Shown: piece by piece, positions 7,813 through 17,500 of the stretch
Position numbering within the stretch: the stretch's first letter is position 1
How the letters are laid out: each line of letters starts with the position of its first letter
NCBI GenBank assembly: GCA_020636445.1
Contig: JACJXV010000007.1
Span: 1-64,000 of the forward strand
Source of the DNA: Lewinellaceae bacterium
Lineage (GTDB): Bacteria > Bacteroidota > Bacteroidia > Chitinophagales > Saprospiraceae
Direction: 5' to 3'
DNA length: 64,000 nucleotides
Notes under the pieces: model-generated
Databases searched by the model: none
Seen by the model: only the letters and a program-made list of their open reading frames with translations
What the model was told of the DNA's origin: nothing
Made by a program: the position numbers and the translations under genes

Positions 7813-7878
7813 CTAAAATAAAACAAAGATAATAAAACAGCAAAAGGAGGTGATTGTTTCTTGGCGGGACAAAAAGTA

Positions 7879-7917
7879 TCAGCGGGAAGGGATATGGCGT
7901 TTATCCCATCCCGCTGA
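7879..7917 (-). terminator. Intrinsic terminator of the ATP-grasp gene
   Basis: A 16-bp stem with one mismatch (TCAGCGGGAAGGGATA at 7879-7894, TATCCCATCCCGCTGA at 7902-7917) lies just downstream of the minus-strand gene ending at 7935. On the minus strand it is followed by ACTTTTTG. Confidence 0.8.
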
Positions 7918-7934
7918 ATACATGCTATTGTAGA

Positions 7935-8957
7935 CTAATCCTTTTTCTTGCGCGGTGCTGCCGTTTTCTTGGCTGCAGCCTTTGCTTCCGGGGGAGTCAT
8001 CCCCTCACCGGCAACTGAATTCGCCATAAAGGTTCCCCAGGTAAGGTTCATCTTACCCGCTTTATTGGCTTTCGCCCGGCGAATCGCCATATTTGCTGCC
8101 GCTTCAACCACCCAGTCAAAGTTTTCCTGGCCTACTGAATTGACATCAGCATCAGGAGCAGGGTTACAGAAGTCAATGGCATAAGGAATACCATCGCGAA
8201 CGGCAAATTCAACGGTGTTGAAATCATACCCCAGCGCATCATTCAGTCGCAGTACGTAATCGTGAATGGTCGCTAGCAGTTTTTTAGCCGCAGGGCCCTG
8301 CGTTTGCATTTCTGCAGCGTACCGGAGGTGGTGGGGATTCCGTGGTTCGTAAGGCATAATACGAACATCGCGCTGGCCAATACAGTAGCAGCGGAAGTAA
8401 TCGTCAAACAGGATTTCTTCCTGCAGCATCATGACCAACTGCTCCGTTTCGCTGTGCTTAACCCACAGGTCGTCACTATCTTTTACCCGATAAACGCTTT
8501 TCCATCCTCCACCCGAATGGGGTTTCATATAAGCCGGAAACCCGATTTCATCAAACATTTCGCCCCAGGCCATGGGCATTTTCAGGTTGCGAAAAGACTC
8601 TGCCGTAGTATCGTCGGGATGCTCTTTGGAGGGCAACAAGGCTGTTTCCGGTACCGGAACGCCTACGTGCTTAGCCAGGCAGTTGTTAAAAAACTTCTCA
8701 TCCGCACTCCACCAGAAGGGGTTGTTAATAACCGCCGTACCCGTCAGTGCCGCATTCTTCAGATAAGCCCGGTAAAAAGGAACATCCTGTGAAATCCGGT
8801 CAATAATAACCGCATATTCCGTTGGCCTTCCCTGCATCACCCGGTCAATACTGACAGGTTCCGCAATGATATCTTTTCCTTCTTTTTCGTTAACGCGTTC
8901 AATGAACGCCCAGGGGAATGTATTTTCTCGCCCAAATAGAATACCTATTTTCTTCAT
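7935..8957 (-). CDS. ATP-grasp domain protein
   Basis: The 340-residue cytosolic protein starts at MKKIGILFGREN. The longer open frame to 9095 is rejected because a TACCTTTG promoter box (8990-8997) lies inside it. The central region has ATP-grasp character: a phosphate loop-like MKPHSGGGWKSVYRV and metal-binding residues near FNTVEFAVRDGIPYAIDFCNPAP. The family joins a carboxylate to an amine or thiol using ATP. The substrate is not identifiable; RimK-like or glutathione-synthetase-like ligases are the nearest analogies. The C-terminus is a Lys/Ala-rich tail (AAAKKTAAPRKKKD). It is divergent from an esterase gene, and the two may act on one product. Confidence 0.85.
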   Translation of the reverse strand: MKKIGILFGRENTFPWAFIERVNEKEGKDIIAEPVSIDRVMQGRPTEYAVIIDRISQDVPFYRAYLKNAALTGTAVINNPFWWSADEKFFNNCLAKHVGVPVPETALLPSKEHPDDTTAESFRNLKMPMAWGEMFDEIGFPAYMKPHSGGGWKSVYRVKDSDDLWVKHSETEQLVMMLQEEILFDDYFRCYCIGQRDVRIMPYEPRNPHHLRYAAEMQTQGPAAKKLLATIHDYVLRLNDALGYDFNTVEFAVRDGIPYAIDFCNPAPDADVNSVGQENFDWVVEAAANMAIRRAKANKAGKMNLTWGTFMANSVAGEGMTPPEAKAAAKKTAAPRKKKD

Positions 8958-8989
8958 TACTTGTTGTTTGTGAATGAATGAGGTGAAGA

Positions 8990-9013
8990 CAAAGGTACGG
9001 TACGAAATCGTAC
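8990..9013 (-). promoter_or_regulatory. Promoter and possible operator of the ATP-grasp gene
   Basis: On the minus strand, TACCTTTG (8997 to 8990) is a -7 box 33 bp before the ATG at 8957. Directly upstream is a palindrome GTACGAAATCGTAC (9000-9013) with a further GTACG beside it. This could be a regulator site overlapping the promoter; the operator reading is speculative. Confidence 0.5.
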
Positions 9014-9104
9014 GAAACGAAAAAAAACAGGAACTCTTATCCGTAATGGGCAAATCTTTTATCCGGGCTCCGTATTTTACCGTTTTGCAAAACAATACCT
9101 GGTG

Positions 9105-9914
9105 ATGGTGCCTAAAGTGAGTCAGTTTTTTCGGGGATTAGCCTCCCAACACTTAAAGCGCGTAGTGCGGGTCACCTTATTGCTTCCGCCACGTTACGTA
9201 CGTTCCCGTTCGGCCCGCTTTCCGCTGCTGCTCGTGAATGACGGACAAGACTTTCCCGGAATTCAACTGGCAACCTCCCTCGAGAACTTATACCGGGAAC
9301 AGCATATTCGCGAAAGTATCATCGTCGGCATCCACGCGAATGGCGATCGCCTGCGGGAATACGGCACTGCCGGTACGCCCGATTATGCCGGCCGGGGCGA
9401 TTGGGCTGATCGCTACCAGGCATTCGTTTTGCAGGAGTTGGTTCCTTACCTTGAAAAACATCTCCGGGTATCCCCCCATCCGGAAGAACGCTTTTGCGCC
9501 GGATTTTCACTGGGCGGACTGGCAGCCCTGGATCTTGCGTGGCAACATCCCAACCATTTTGCCGGAGCAGGCATCTTTTCAGGCTCCCTTTGGTGGCGCA
9601 GCCGTCCTTTTGTCGAAGATGATTACGATGATGATCGCGACCGTATCATGCATAACCGCATCCGGCAAGGTACGTTCCGCCACCATCAACGCTTTTGGCT
9701 GCAAGCCGGCACGGAAGATGAAACCAGTGACCGCAATAATAACGGCATTATCGATGCCATTGATGACACCCTTGATCTAATCAAGGAACTTGAAGCAGTA
9801 GGTTATGAGACGGGAAAGAACGTGGTTTACCATGAGGAAGTGGGTGGCAAACATGATCTGCAAACATGGGGTAAGGTAATGCCGGTTTTTCTGCGCTGGT
9901 GGTTGCCTAACTAA
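9105..9914 (+). CDS. Alpha/beta-hydrolase esterase (Fes/esterase D-like)
   Basis: The 269-residue enzyme starts at the ATG at 9105; a GTG directly before it is less likely. The nucleophile elbow is GFSLGG (about residue 135), and the His is in GGKHDLQTW near the C-terminus. This matches the putative esterase family (PF00756) that cleaves ester or thioester bonds in enterochelin, S-formylglutathione or acyl carriers. There is no signal peptide. An unusual insertion, DRNNNGIIDAIDD (about 206-218), has the spacing of an EF-hand/dockerin calcium loop. The gene is divergent from the ATP-grasp gene, whose ATG is about 150 bp away. Confidence 0.85.
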   Translation: MVPKVSQFFRGLASQHLKRVVRVTLLLPPRYVRSRSARFPLLLVNDGQDFPGIQLATSLENLYREQHIRESIIVGIHANGDRLREYGTAGTPDYAGRGDWADRYQAFVLQELVPYLEKHLRVSPHPEERFCAGFSLGGLAALDLAWQHPNHFAGAGIFSGSLWWRSRPFVEDDYDDDRDRIMHNRIRQGTFRHHQRFWLQAGTEDETSDRNNNGIIDAIDDTLDLIKELEAVGYETGKNVVYHEEVGGKHDLQTWGKVMPVFLRWWLPN

Positions 9915-10271
9915 GAGTTAAGGGTTGTGAGTAAAGGAAGGTGTTTGTGCAAAAAAAAAGAAATCGGAAATTAGAAATTAGTAGAGAGGAGTTGCGTTCA
10001 ACGAATAACCAGAAATTTACCCGACTCCCGGAGCGACAGCGTAAGGAGGTGGGCCAGGCACCAGAAACCGGCCAGCGGTAACAGTTTTAGGCCAAACCAG
10101 GAAGAAGCCCCTATACAGGTAAGTACCATTTGCCATCAGCGGCCTGAAAACCAGCCAATACTCCGCCTGGAATCGAAAGATTCCTGCGAACGTAGCAGCA
10201 ACCGGAATATTCAGATTAGATCCCCACTTTTGCTTACCCTTCTCAGGTTGGTGAGTAGTTTTCGCGCCCCG
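9915..10271. other. Intergenic stretch, no gene seen
   Basis: No supported gene. It holds an A-run near 9950. A minus-strand element at 10143-10191 matches the 306-353 segment of the first hairpin cluster (shared core GCGGAGTATTGGC and a GCAGGAA..CTTT..GATTC half-hairpin). Confidence 0.6.
10143..10191 (-). repeat. Dispersed short repeat, second copy of 306-353
   Basis: Read on the minus strand, GTTCGCAGGAA, CTTT, GATTC, GCGGAGTATTGGC and GGT align in order with 306-353. Differences concentrate in the hairpin arms and loop. Confidence 0.6.
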
Positions 10272-10565
10272 TTAATGCAGTAGCCACTCTACATCACTGA
10301 CCATACAAACGCCCCCTACTTCCCGCAGCAGGTTCCGTAGCTTTTCTTTAATGCGCGCGAACTCTTCTTCTGTACAGGCGATAACGAAATAGGTATTCAT
10401 AAAGGTCTCACTAAGCCCATGACCGTCCTGCTGGCCACGGTCACCTTGCCCTTTTACGCCATCCCAAAACGTGAATCCGCGAATATTCTGTCGCTTCAGC
10501 AGGAGTAGGACTTGTCTGCTCTCCAGTTTATTGATGATAATTTCAACTTTTTTATTGGCTTGCAT
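10272..10565 (-). CDS. sbtB: SbtB-like PII-family regulatory protein
   Basis: The 97-residue protein shows the PII ferredoxin-like fold pattern: a first strand KVEIIINKLE, a segment GFTFWDGVKGQG entering the T-loop, and the C-terminal VCMVSDVEWLL. It starts 2 bp after the stop of the bicarbonate transporter gene. In cyanobacteria SbtB is the PII-like partner that binds adenine nucleotides (cAMP, ADP, AMP) and controls the SbtA trimer. The C-terminal Cys-x5-Cys redox loop found in some cyanobacterial SbtB proteins is absent here. Function is inferred from fold plus neighbour. Confidence 0.82.
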   Translation of the reverse strand: MQANKKVEIIINKLESRQVLLLLKRQNIRGFTFWDGVKGQGDRGQQDGHGLSETFMNTYFVIACTEEEFARIKEKLRNLLREVGGVCMVSDVEWLLH

Positions 10566-10567
10566 GG

Positions 10568-11557
10568 CTAAGGCATTAGCAGGTTTAGGAGATAGAAATA
10601 TAAAGGAATTCCAACAATGATATTAAAGGGAAATGTGATGGCCAGGGCCATAGGGACATATAATCCCGCATTAGCACGGGGCACCGAGATACGCATGGCC
10701 GCCGGTACCGCAATATAACTGGCACTGGCGCAAAGAACGGTCAGCAGGAGTGCATCCCCTTTGTTAAGCTGGAACAGCACCGCCAGCGCAATGATGATTG
10801 CAGCATTCACCAAGGGAACTAAAATGGCAAAACTGATAACAAACCACCCGGCTGTTCGCATGGCATTTAACCGGCGGCCCGCCAGAATTCCCATATCTAA
10901 CAGGAAAAAGGCCAGCATTCCTTTGAAAATATCCTGGGTAAATGGCTGCAGGGCTTCAACAGATGCAGGCGTAGAAACCAGGCCAATCAAAAAGCTTCCC
11001 ATAATCAAGACCACCGACCCATTGGTAGCAGCCTCTCTGACCACCGCCCGCAGCGAGTAAGCCTCGCTATCCGAATCCTCTTCCGTTGGCTGGCGCCGTT
11101 CATAGGCATTTACCAAAAGTAACCCGATGATAATTGCCGGCGCCTCCATCAGCGCCATGGCGGCAACCATGTAACCACCGTACTCGACATTATTGTCGTG
11201 TAAAAAATTTATCGCCGTGATAAAGGTAACCGCACTAATAGACCCGTACGTAGCCGCTACCGCAGCACTATCAAAAATATTGAGCCGCCTTTTTAAAATG
11301 AAGAAACTATACAAGGGTACCAGAATGGACATGAGCACGGCGATGCCCAACACTTGATAAATGGCTGGTGTAAGTCCGCTGTGGGCTAATTCTGCCCCGC
11401 CCTTTAACCCAATACTCAACAGCAAATAGTAGCTCAAAAACCGGGAAATCGGCTGTGGAATCGACAAATCAGATTGGATGACTACCACCAACAACCCTAA
11501 AAAGAAAAACAGGATGGTCGGGTTGAGTAAATTGTTCAGTAATACGTCTACGTGCAT
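10568..11557 (-). CDS. sbtA: SbtA-type sodium-dependent bicarbonate transporter
   Basis: The 329-residue inner-membrane protein has about ten hydrophobic segments in two halves and the family's N-terminal pattern LLNPTILFFFLGLL ... LSYYLLLSIGLKGG (DUF897/SbtA). The ATG at 11557 has GGGAGAA just upstream; the TTG at 11578 is less likely. SbtA imports bicarbonate with sodium. In a heterotroph it may supply carboxylases (acetyl-CoA, pyruvate or PEP carboxylation) or serve pH and CO2 balance, which is inference. The sbtB gene follows immediately, so the transporter-regulator unit is complete. Confidence 0.88.
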   Translation of the reverse strand: MHVDVLLNNLLNPTILFFFLGLLVVVIQSDLSIPQPISRFLSYYLLLSIGLKGGAELAHSGLTPAIYQVLGIAVLMSILVPLYSFFILKRRLNIFDSAAVAATYGSISAVTFITAINFLHDNNVEYGGYMVAAMALMEAPAIIIGLLLVNAYERRQPTEEDSDSEAYSLRAVVREAATNGSVVLIMGSFLIGLVSTPASVEALQPFTQDIFKGMLAFFLLDMGILAGRRLNAMRTAGWFVISFAILVPLVNAAIIIALAVLFQLNKGDALLLTVLCASASYIAVPAAMRISVPRANAGLYVPMALAITFPFNIIVGIPLYFYLLNLLMP

Positions 11558-11622
11558 TTCTCCCGGGTTATAGATCAACGCTTACGCCTTGCGGAGAGGA
11601 ATCGTTGATCCTGTTTTATGAT

Positions 11623-11665
11623 GAGCGAAGGGTACCCGGCGCCTAATGCCGGATCCCGTTCGCTC
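11623..11665 (-). terminator. Stem-loop between the S10 peptidase gene and sbtA
   Basis: A long interrupted stem (GAGCGAA/TTCGCTC outside, CCGGC/GCCGG inside) lies 12 bp after the S10 peptidase stop and about 65 bp before the sbtA ATG, both on the minus strand. It lacks a strong T-run, so it may be an attenuator or mRNA processing hairpin rather than a full terminator. Confidence 0.45.
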
Positions 11666-11676
11666 CTGACAAAATG

Positions 11677-13167
11677 CTAGTACTTAGCGGCCTTTCCTCC
11701 TGCAAGACTTTCCTTGATAAATACCCTTAGATCATCGTTGGCTGCTTGCAAATCCTCCAGGCGAAGGTACATCATATGCCCGCTGCGATACCCCTTGAAA
11801 CTAAACCGATCCTGCATTTTGCCACTAGGATCAATTTGCCACATCGTATATTTTGAGGTAAAGTACGTGCAGGCTCCGTCGTAATACCCGGTTTGGAACA
11901 TTACTTTCAGGTACGGATTTTCAGCCATGGCTTTGCGCAAGCCATCCCGGGTATTATTGTTGTTGTTATCCCAGGGCGATACCGGCCCGAACATATTGTA
12001 TTTAACATCCGTCTTGAAATTCAGGTGTTCCCGGATGTAATAATTAATTGCCGGGGTAAAAGAATGGAGCCAGGAAGTTAGCTCAGCACTGTAATCAGGA
12101 GAGGAGCCAGCTTCTACCCGGTCAATACCCAGATAGCGGGAGTCTAACCGGCCAATAGTCTGCCCCGTTTTATCCCGAAGTAAATCCTTCCAAAAAAAAG
12201 AAGTGGGAACATCAAGGTTATTCTGGAGGATAGATTTTTCCGAAAGCCCTGAATAGTAGGCCATCTTGGCTGCTACCGCTTGCTTTTCAGCGGTCGGTAA
12301 GAAACCACCACGCGCCAGGGCAGGCATTAAGGTATTCAATGTGAAAGCCTCGGATTCCGGTAATATCTCCAGCAGGTCTTTTTGCTGTAAGGCCGGCGGT
12401 AACATCTTGTGGTACCAGGCCGCAGCTGTAAAATAGGGAAAGTCAAGGGCTGAGGAAATAGGGCTATCAGAATTGAATGCCCGGTAATCCGCCGGCGACA
12501 CCAAAATCACACCATTGAGATACATCCATTGCTTTTCCTGTAACTCCAGGGCCAATCCCGAAACCCGCGTTCCGCCATAGCTTTCCCCAATCAGGTATTT
12601 GGGCGACGACCACCGTTCGTGGCGGGTTACAAAGGTATTTACCCATTCGGCCAGGTATTGAATGTCGGCATTGATGCCAAAAAAACGTTCGCGCTTCACC
12701 TCCGGACCACTGGCAGGAATCGTCCGGGAATACCCGGTGTTTACGGGGTTGATGAATACAATATCTGCCACATCCAGGATGGAATACGGGTTATCATGAA
12801 CGCCATAGGGCTGGACAGGGTATCCCTCTGCGTCAATATTCAACACTTTGGGGCCCGTATAAGCAATATGCATCCATACCGACGCGGAGCCTGGCCCCCC
12901 GTTAAAAGAAATGACCAGGGGTCGTTCTGCCGTATTCGTTACTCCGGAACGTTGGTAATACGTATAAAAAAGAGAAGCAATGGGCTTACCGGCTTCATCC
13001 CAAACGGGTTGGGTTCCCGTAGTAGCGGTGTAAGTGATTTTTTGCCCCTTAATCGTCGAGGAATGGGTTGTAACCACCATCGTGTCGATAGGTAATTCGC
13101 GGCCCTGTGCCTGCGCCATCAACACGGTAAAACCACAAGCCATCAGGCCTAAGAGTACTTTTTTCAT
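11677..13167 (-). CDS. Exported S10-family serine carboxypeptidase-like protein
   Basis: The 496-residue protein has a signal peptide (MKKVLLGLMACGFTVLMAQAQ). The oxyanion-side motif is FNGGPGSASVW (about 89-99). The nucleophile is in GESYGG (Ser196). The Asp candidate is in GYYDGACTY and the His in SGHMMYL, so all triad members are visible. S10 carboxypeptidases remove C-terminal residues, usually at acidic pH, and Bacteroidota carry exported versions. It acts in the periplasm or outside the cell. The gene stands alone on the minus strand, separated from sbtA by a stem-loop. Confidence 0.9.
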   Translation of the reverse strand: MKKVLLGLMACGFTVLMAQAQGRELPIDTMVVTTHSSTIKGQKITYTATTGTQPVWDEAGKPIASLFYTYYQRSGVTNTAERPLVISFNGGPGSASVWMHIAYTGPKVLNIDAEGYPVQPYGVHDNPYSILDVADIVFINPVNTGYSRTIPASGPEVKRERFFGINADIQYLAEWVNTFVTRHERWSSPKYLIGESYGGTRVSGLALELQEKQWMYLNGVILVSPADYRAFNSDSPISSALDFPYFTAAAWYHKMLPPALQQKDLLEILPESEAFTLNTLMPALARGGFLPTAEKQAVAAKMAYYSGLSEKSILQNNLDVPTSFFWKDLLRDKTGQTIGRLDSRYLGIDRVEAGSSPDYSAELTSWLHSFTPAINYYIREHLNFKTDVKYNMFGPVSPWDNNNNNTRDGLRKAMAENPYLKVMFQTGYYDGACTYFTSKYTMWQIDPSGKMQDRFSFKGYRSGHMMYLRLEDLQAANDDLRVFIKESLAGGKAAKY

Positions 13168-13339
13168 AGTTGCTAGTTTGGGTGTTCGTTCAACTAAGGT
13201 AGGAAATTGAAACGCTACACTTAATTAAAAAATGGAAAAAGAAAGCTCTAAAAAACCTGGCAAGGGGGCTGGGAGAAAATTATGACGCGGTTAGAAGCGC
13301 GTAAAACCACTTATCTGCATAGCCAGTTACTGGACACAT

Positions 13340-14392
13340 TTAAACCATACCATCCCGCAGCACCTGCTCCGCCTGCTCCAGAATGGTATCCTCAAAAGGG
13401 CGGTATTCCACCCCAAGGTCTTCAATACTGTAGCTGTTATCAAAAGCTGGATGATATCGCTGATTTTCCCGCAGGTAGGCCCAGGAAATGCCCAGAAACG
13501 GGGCTAGCAGGTAGCTTACCCACCCCGACCAAATTTGGTCGGGAAGAAAGAATTTTCGGGGATATGCCTCGCGTAAAATGCGCGCTATATCCTGCATGTG
13601 GTGCACTTCATTGACCAAAATATGACGGCCACTGGCCGTAGGGGTCGTGGCCGCTAGCACATGAGCCATAGCCAGGTCCCGCACATCAACAAAGCCGAAA
13701 GAAAGATCCGGCACCCCGAAGCGGTAACGCCCCCGCAGAAACCCCAAAAAAAAGTCAATGCTGGCGCTATGCTGACGGCGATGCAGGGCCGGCCCCAAGG
13801 CTAAGCCCGGATTGATAACTACTAAATCCCACCGGTCCTGAGCTCCTGCCATTTTCCAGGCCTGGCGCTCCGCAACCGTTTTGGCAAATTTGAACGGATG
13901 ATAATCGATATCTGCCCGAATATTCCAGTCGGCCTCTGTAAAATAACCCTTTGGGCGGTCTAAAACCTCTTTGGTATCACAAAATACCGTTGCCAAACTA
14001 GAAGTAAAGACAACACGCTGAACGCTGGGGGTTTCTTCCACACTCAAAAGTACATTGCTGATGCCTTCCAGAATGGGGTCTACCACATCGCGTTGTGGTT
14101 TCCGTACCCGTCCTGCCAGAAAGGGAGAAGCAGTGTGAATAACGACCTGACAACCTTGCATCGGCGCCTGGTAATCCCCGTGGCGTAATAAATTAGCTTC
14201 AAACAGCCGCAGCTTGCCCGGAGCACCCTCAGCAATAGCCTGTAAAGGTTCAATACGCTGCTTATCAGCGAACTGCCGGACAGTTCCATGCACAGTAAAC
14301 CCTTCTTCCAGGAGGTACCGGATGATCCAGGAGGCAATATACCCAGAAGCACCAGTGACTAGAACAGGAGCATCGCGATTGAGGGAAAACAT
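13340..14392 (-). CDS. NAD(P)-dependent epimerase/dehydratase-like (DFR-type extended SDR)
   Basis: The 350-residue cytosolic Rossmann protein has the nucleotide motif TGASGYIASW near the N-terminus, in the extended SDR group that includes dihydroflavonol-4-reductase and methylglyoxal/aldehyde reductases. Other landmarks are HTASPF and VFTSSLATVF. In the YxxxK active-site position the sequence reads PFKFAKTVAERQAW, so the catalytic Tyr appears to be Phe while the Lys is kept. The protein may therefore have weak or altered activity. It is divergent from the tricorn-like gene. Confidence 0.83.
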   Translation of the reverse strand: MFSLNRDAPVLVTGASGYIASWIIRYLLEEGFTVHGTVRQFADKQRIEPLQAIAEGAPGKLRLFEANLLRHGDYQAPMQGCQVVIHTASPFLAGRVRKPQRDVVDPILEGISNVLLSVEETPSVQRVVFTSSLATVFCDTKEVLDRPKGYFTEADWNIRADIDYHPFKFAKTVAERQAWKMAGAQDRWDLVVINPGLALGPALHRRQHSASIDFFLGFLRGRYRFGVPDLSFGFVDVRDLAMAHVLAATTPTASGRHILVNEVHHMQDIARILREAYPRKFFLPDQIWSGWVSYLLAPFLGISWAYLRENQRYHPAFDNSYSIEDLGVEYRPFEDTILEQAEQVLRDGMV

Positions 14393-14505
14393 ACTCGTTT
14401 ACTGTCGTTTAATGGCCATTGGTCGAAAGATAGCCAGATCCGGGGATATAGTTACTCAAATGCGCTCCCCCCTTGTGAGGAAATCCTTATTTTAGGCAGC
14501 AAAAA

Positions 14506-17500
14506 ATGCACATTACACGCCTCCAGCTCTTGTTTTGGGCAATACTCCTCTTCGCCGGAGAACTTCACGCCCAGTCCGCAAATCCGCCCTTTTTTACCGA
14601 TGAACCCAGCCTTAGCCCCGATGGGAAAACAATGGTATTTACCTATGCGGGTGACCTCTGGCAGGTTGCTACCAGCGGAGGACTGGCTACCCGGCTCACC
14701 GCACTGGATGGTGATGAAAGCCGGCCCAGGATCTCTCCTGATGGCCAATGGTTGGCATTCTCCGCCAATCAATCGGGAAATACCGACGTATATGTGATGC
14801 CGCTTGGGGGCGGTGAAATTGTTCGGTTAACCTACCACAGCGCCACCGACAATGCCGCTACCTGGAGCTGGGATAGCAAGACGGTTCTTTTCGAATCCTC
14901 GCGCTACAATCGTTTAAGTATCTATAGTGTCTCCCGGGATGGAGGGACTCCCATGCGCCTTTTTGGTCATTTCCATAATACGGTTCACAACCCTGCCATT
15001 CATCCTAAAACCGGTGCCATTTTTTTCAACGAATCCTGGGAAAGCTCCCTCAACCTGGCCCGGAAACGCTATAAAGGCCCCTTTAACCCCGATATCAAAT
15101 CGTATAACCCCAAGACACAACAATATCAGGTCTATACCTCCTGGGAAGGAAAGGACTTTGGGGCCATTATTGACCAGCAAGGAACCACTTATTTCCTTTC
15201 CGATGAATCCAATGGGGAATACAACCTATACCTCCTCGAGGCTGCCGGAAAAAAACAACGCCTGACGAATTTTCCGACATCCATCTGGAATCCGAATATC
15301 AGCGCTGATGGCAGTAAAATTGCTTTCCGCCGTGATTATCAACTATACGTCTATGAGGTTGCCTCCCGCAAAACTACCCTGGTGCCGATTCGGCTGCCTG
15401 AGTACAACACCCTCCCCCTGGAGCAGGATTTCTCGGTAAAAGGAAACATTACCGCATTTGATCCTTCCCCCGATGGACAAAAACTTGCTTTTGTCTCCCG
15501 CGGGCGCCTGTTTGTCTCGGATAGCAAAGGCAAATTTGTCCGTGAACTGGCCACCCGCGATCAGGAACGGGTCATGGAAGTTTATTGGCTCAAAGACAGC
15601 AAATCGCTCATCTACAGCCAAACCGTAAACGGCCACCTCAATTGGTTTACCTGTCCCGCAGATGGGAGCGGCAGCGAAAAACAATTGACCAACGACATCC
15701 ATAACAATCGCTTGCTTTCCTTTAACAGCAAACAAACCCAGGCGGTATACCTGGCCGGGCGCCAGGAACTGCGACTACTCGACCTGGAATCCATGACCAG
15801 CAAAACATTGCTTCAGGAAACCTTTTGGGACCTTTACAGCGACCGGCCACAATTCGGTCCCGATGACCGTCATATCGTCTTTACTGCCTATCGCGACTTT
15901 GAACGGGATGTTTTCGTTTATGATCTGCAAACGAATACCACCCGCAACCTAACGCAAACCGGCGTTACCGAAGCGGAGCCCGTATGGACTCCGGATGGCC
16001 GATACCTGCTGTATACCAGTAATCCTACCGTACCCTCCTATCCTTTCGGGCTGGAGGATGCCAACATCTATCGGTTGTCCCTGCAGGCTTATGACGAACC
16101 CTACCGTTCGGATAAATTCAATGAACTCTTTGCGGCTAAAGACACCAGCAAAAAAGATGCGCTTCCTGTCATTAACATCGAAGAGGCTGGACTGCTGGAA
16201 CGCACCGAGGTAGTCGGCCCGGGATTTGGCACTCAAAGCGCCCCTTTTGTTATCCAGCAAGGAGACAAAACAATCGTCTTGTTTCAATCCAACCACGATA
16301 AAGGCCGGACCGGGTTGTACAAAACGGTCTATCAACCCTTTGAAGAACCCAAAACAGATGCTATCACCGGCGTGGGCAGTGCAGAAATTCGCAGTACTGG
16401 AAAAAAACACTACGTGCTCTCCCGGGGAACCATCTCTACCCTGGACATTGATGGCAATAAAACCGAAGCGCTTGCCATCGATTATACATTTCGCCGTCCG
16501 TTACGGGCTGAATTCAACCAGATGTTCACCGAAACCTGGGTCAACCTAAAGGAAAATTTCTACGACGAAAAATTCCACGGCGTAGACTGGGAAGCAATGC
16601 GCGATCGCTATGCTGCTTTCCTGCCGCATATTACGGATCGCAGCAACTTGCGAATGCTGTTAAATGACATGTTGGGCGAACTTAACTCCTCCCACCTCGG
16701 GTTCCGGAGCACAGGCCCTGAAGAATCCGTTTTCTATAAATCCCAGTCAGCCGGTACTGGTGTTCTCTTTTCCGAGGCTGACCCCTATCGGGTAGATCAT
16801 ATCGTCCGTCGTAGTCCAGCGTCCCTGGTGGGCAAAGATATTCAACCCGGCGATCGCCTGGTTGCCGTAGATGGGGTTGGGATAAATACCCAGGAAAACC
16901 GGGAACGGTATTTTGTGCGCCCTTCTTTGGATGAGGAAATCAGTCTTACTTTTTCCCGCCAGGATTCCCGCTACACCGTAAAAATACATCCGGTCAGCGC
17001 CGGGCAGATTACCAGTCTGCTTTACGAAGAATGGGAGGACAGCAACCAGGAAAGGGTAGACGACCGCGGCAAACAACGCATTGCCTACGTACACATGCGC
17101 AATATGGGTCAGGGGGAACTGGATGAATTTCTGCGCGATATGGTGAGCGATGGATATCGTCGGGATGCCCTGATCCTCGACCTGCGTTATAACACCGGGG
17201 GCAACGTCCACGACAAGGTGTTGCAATTCTTAAGCCAGCGTCCTTATCTGCAGTGGAAATACCGGGAAAACCCGATGAGTCCACAACCCAATTTTGGCCC
17301 TGCCGCCAAACCTATTGTGTTACTTACGAACGAACAAAGCCTGAGTGATGCCGAAATGACCAGCCAGGGATTCAAAGTATTGCAGCTGGGGAAAATCATT
17401 GGCATGCCCACCTATCGCTGGATCATTTTCACCAGTGGTAAATCACTCGTTGACGGGTCCTTTTACCGGTTACCCTCCTGGGGATGCTACTCCCTGGATG

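Noticed and set aside
8958..9095. N-terminal extension of the ATP-grasp frame
   Set aside because: A promoter box at 8990-8997 lies inside it and MKKIGILFGREN is a natural start.
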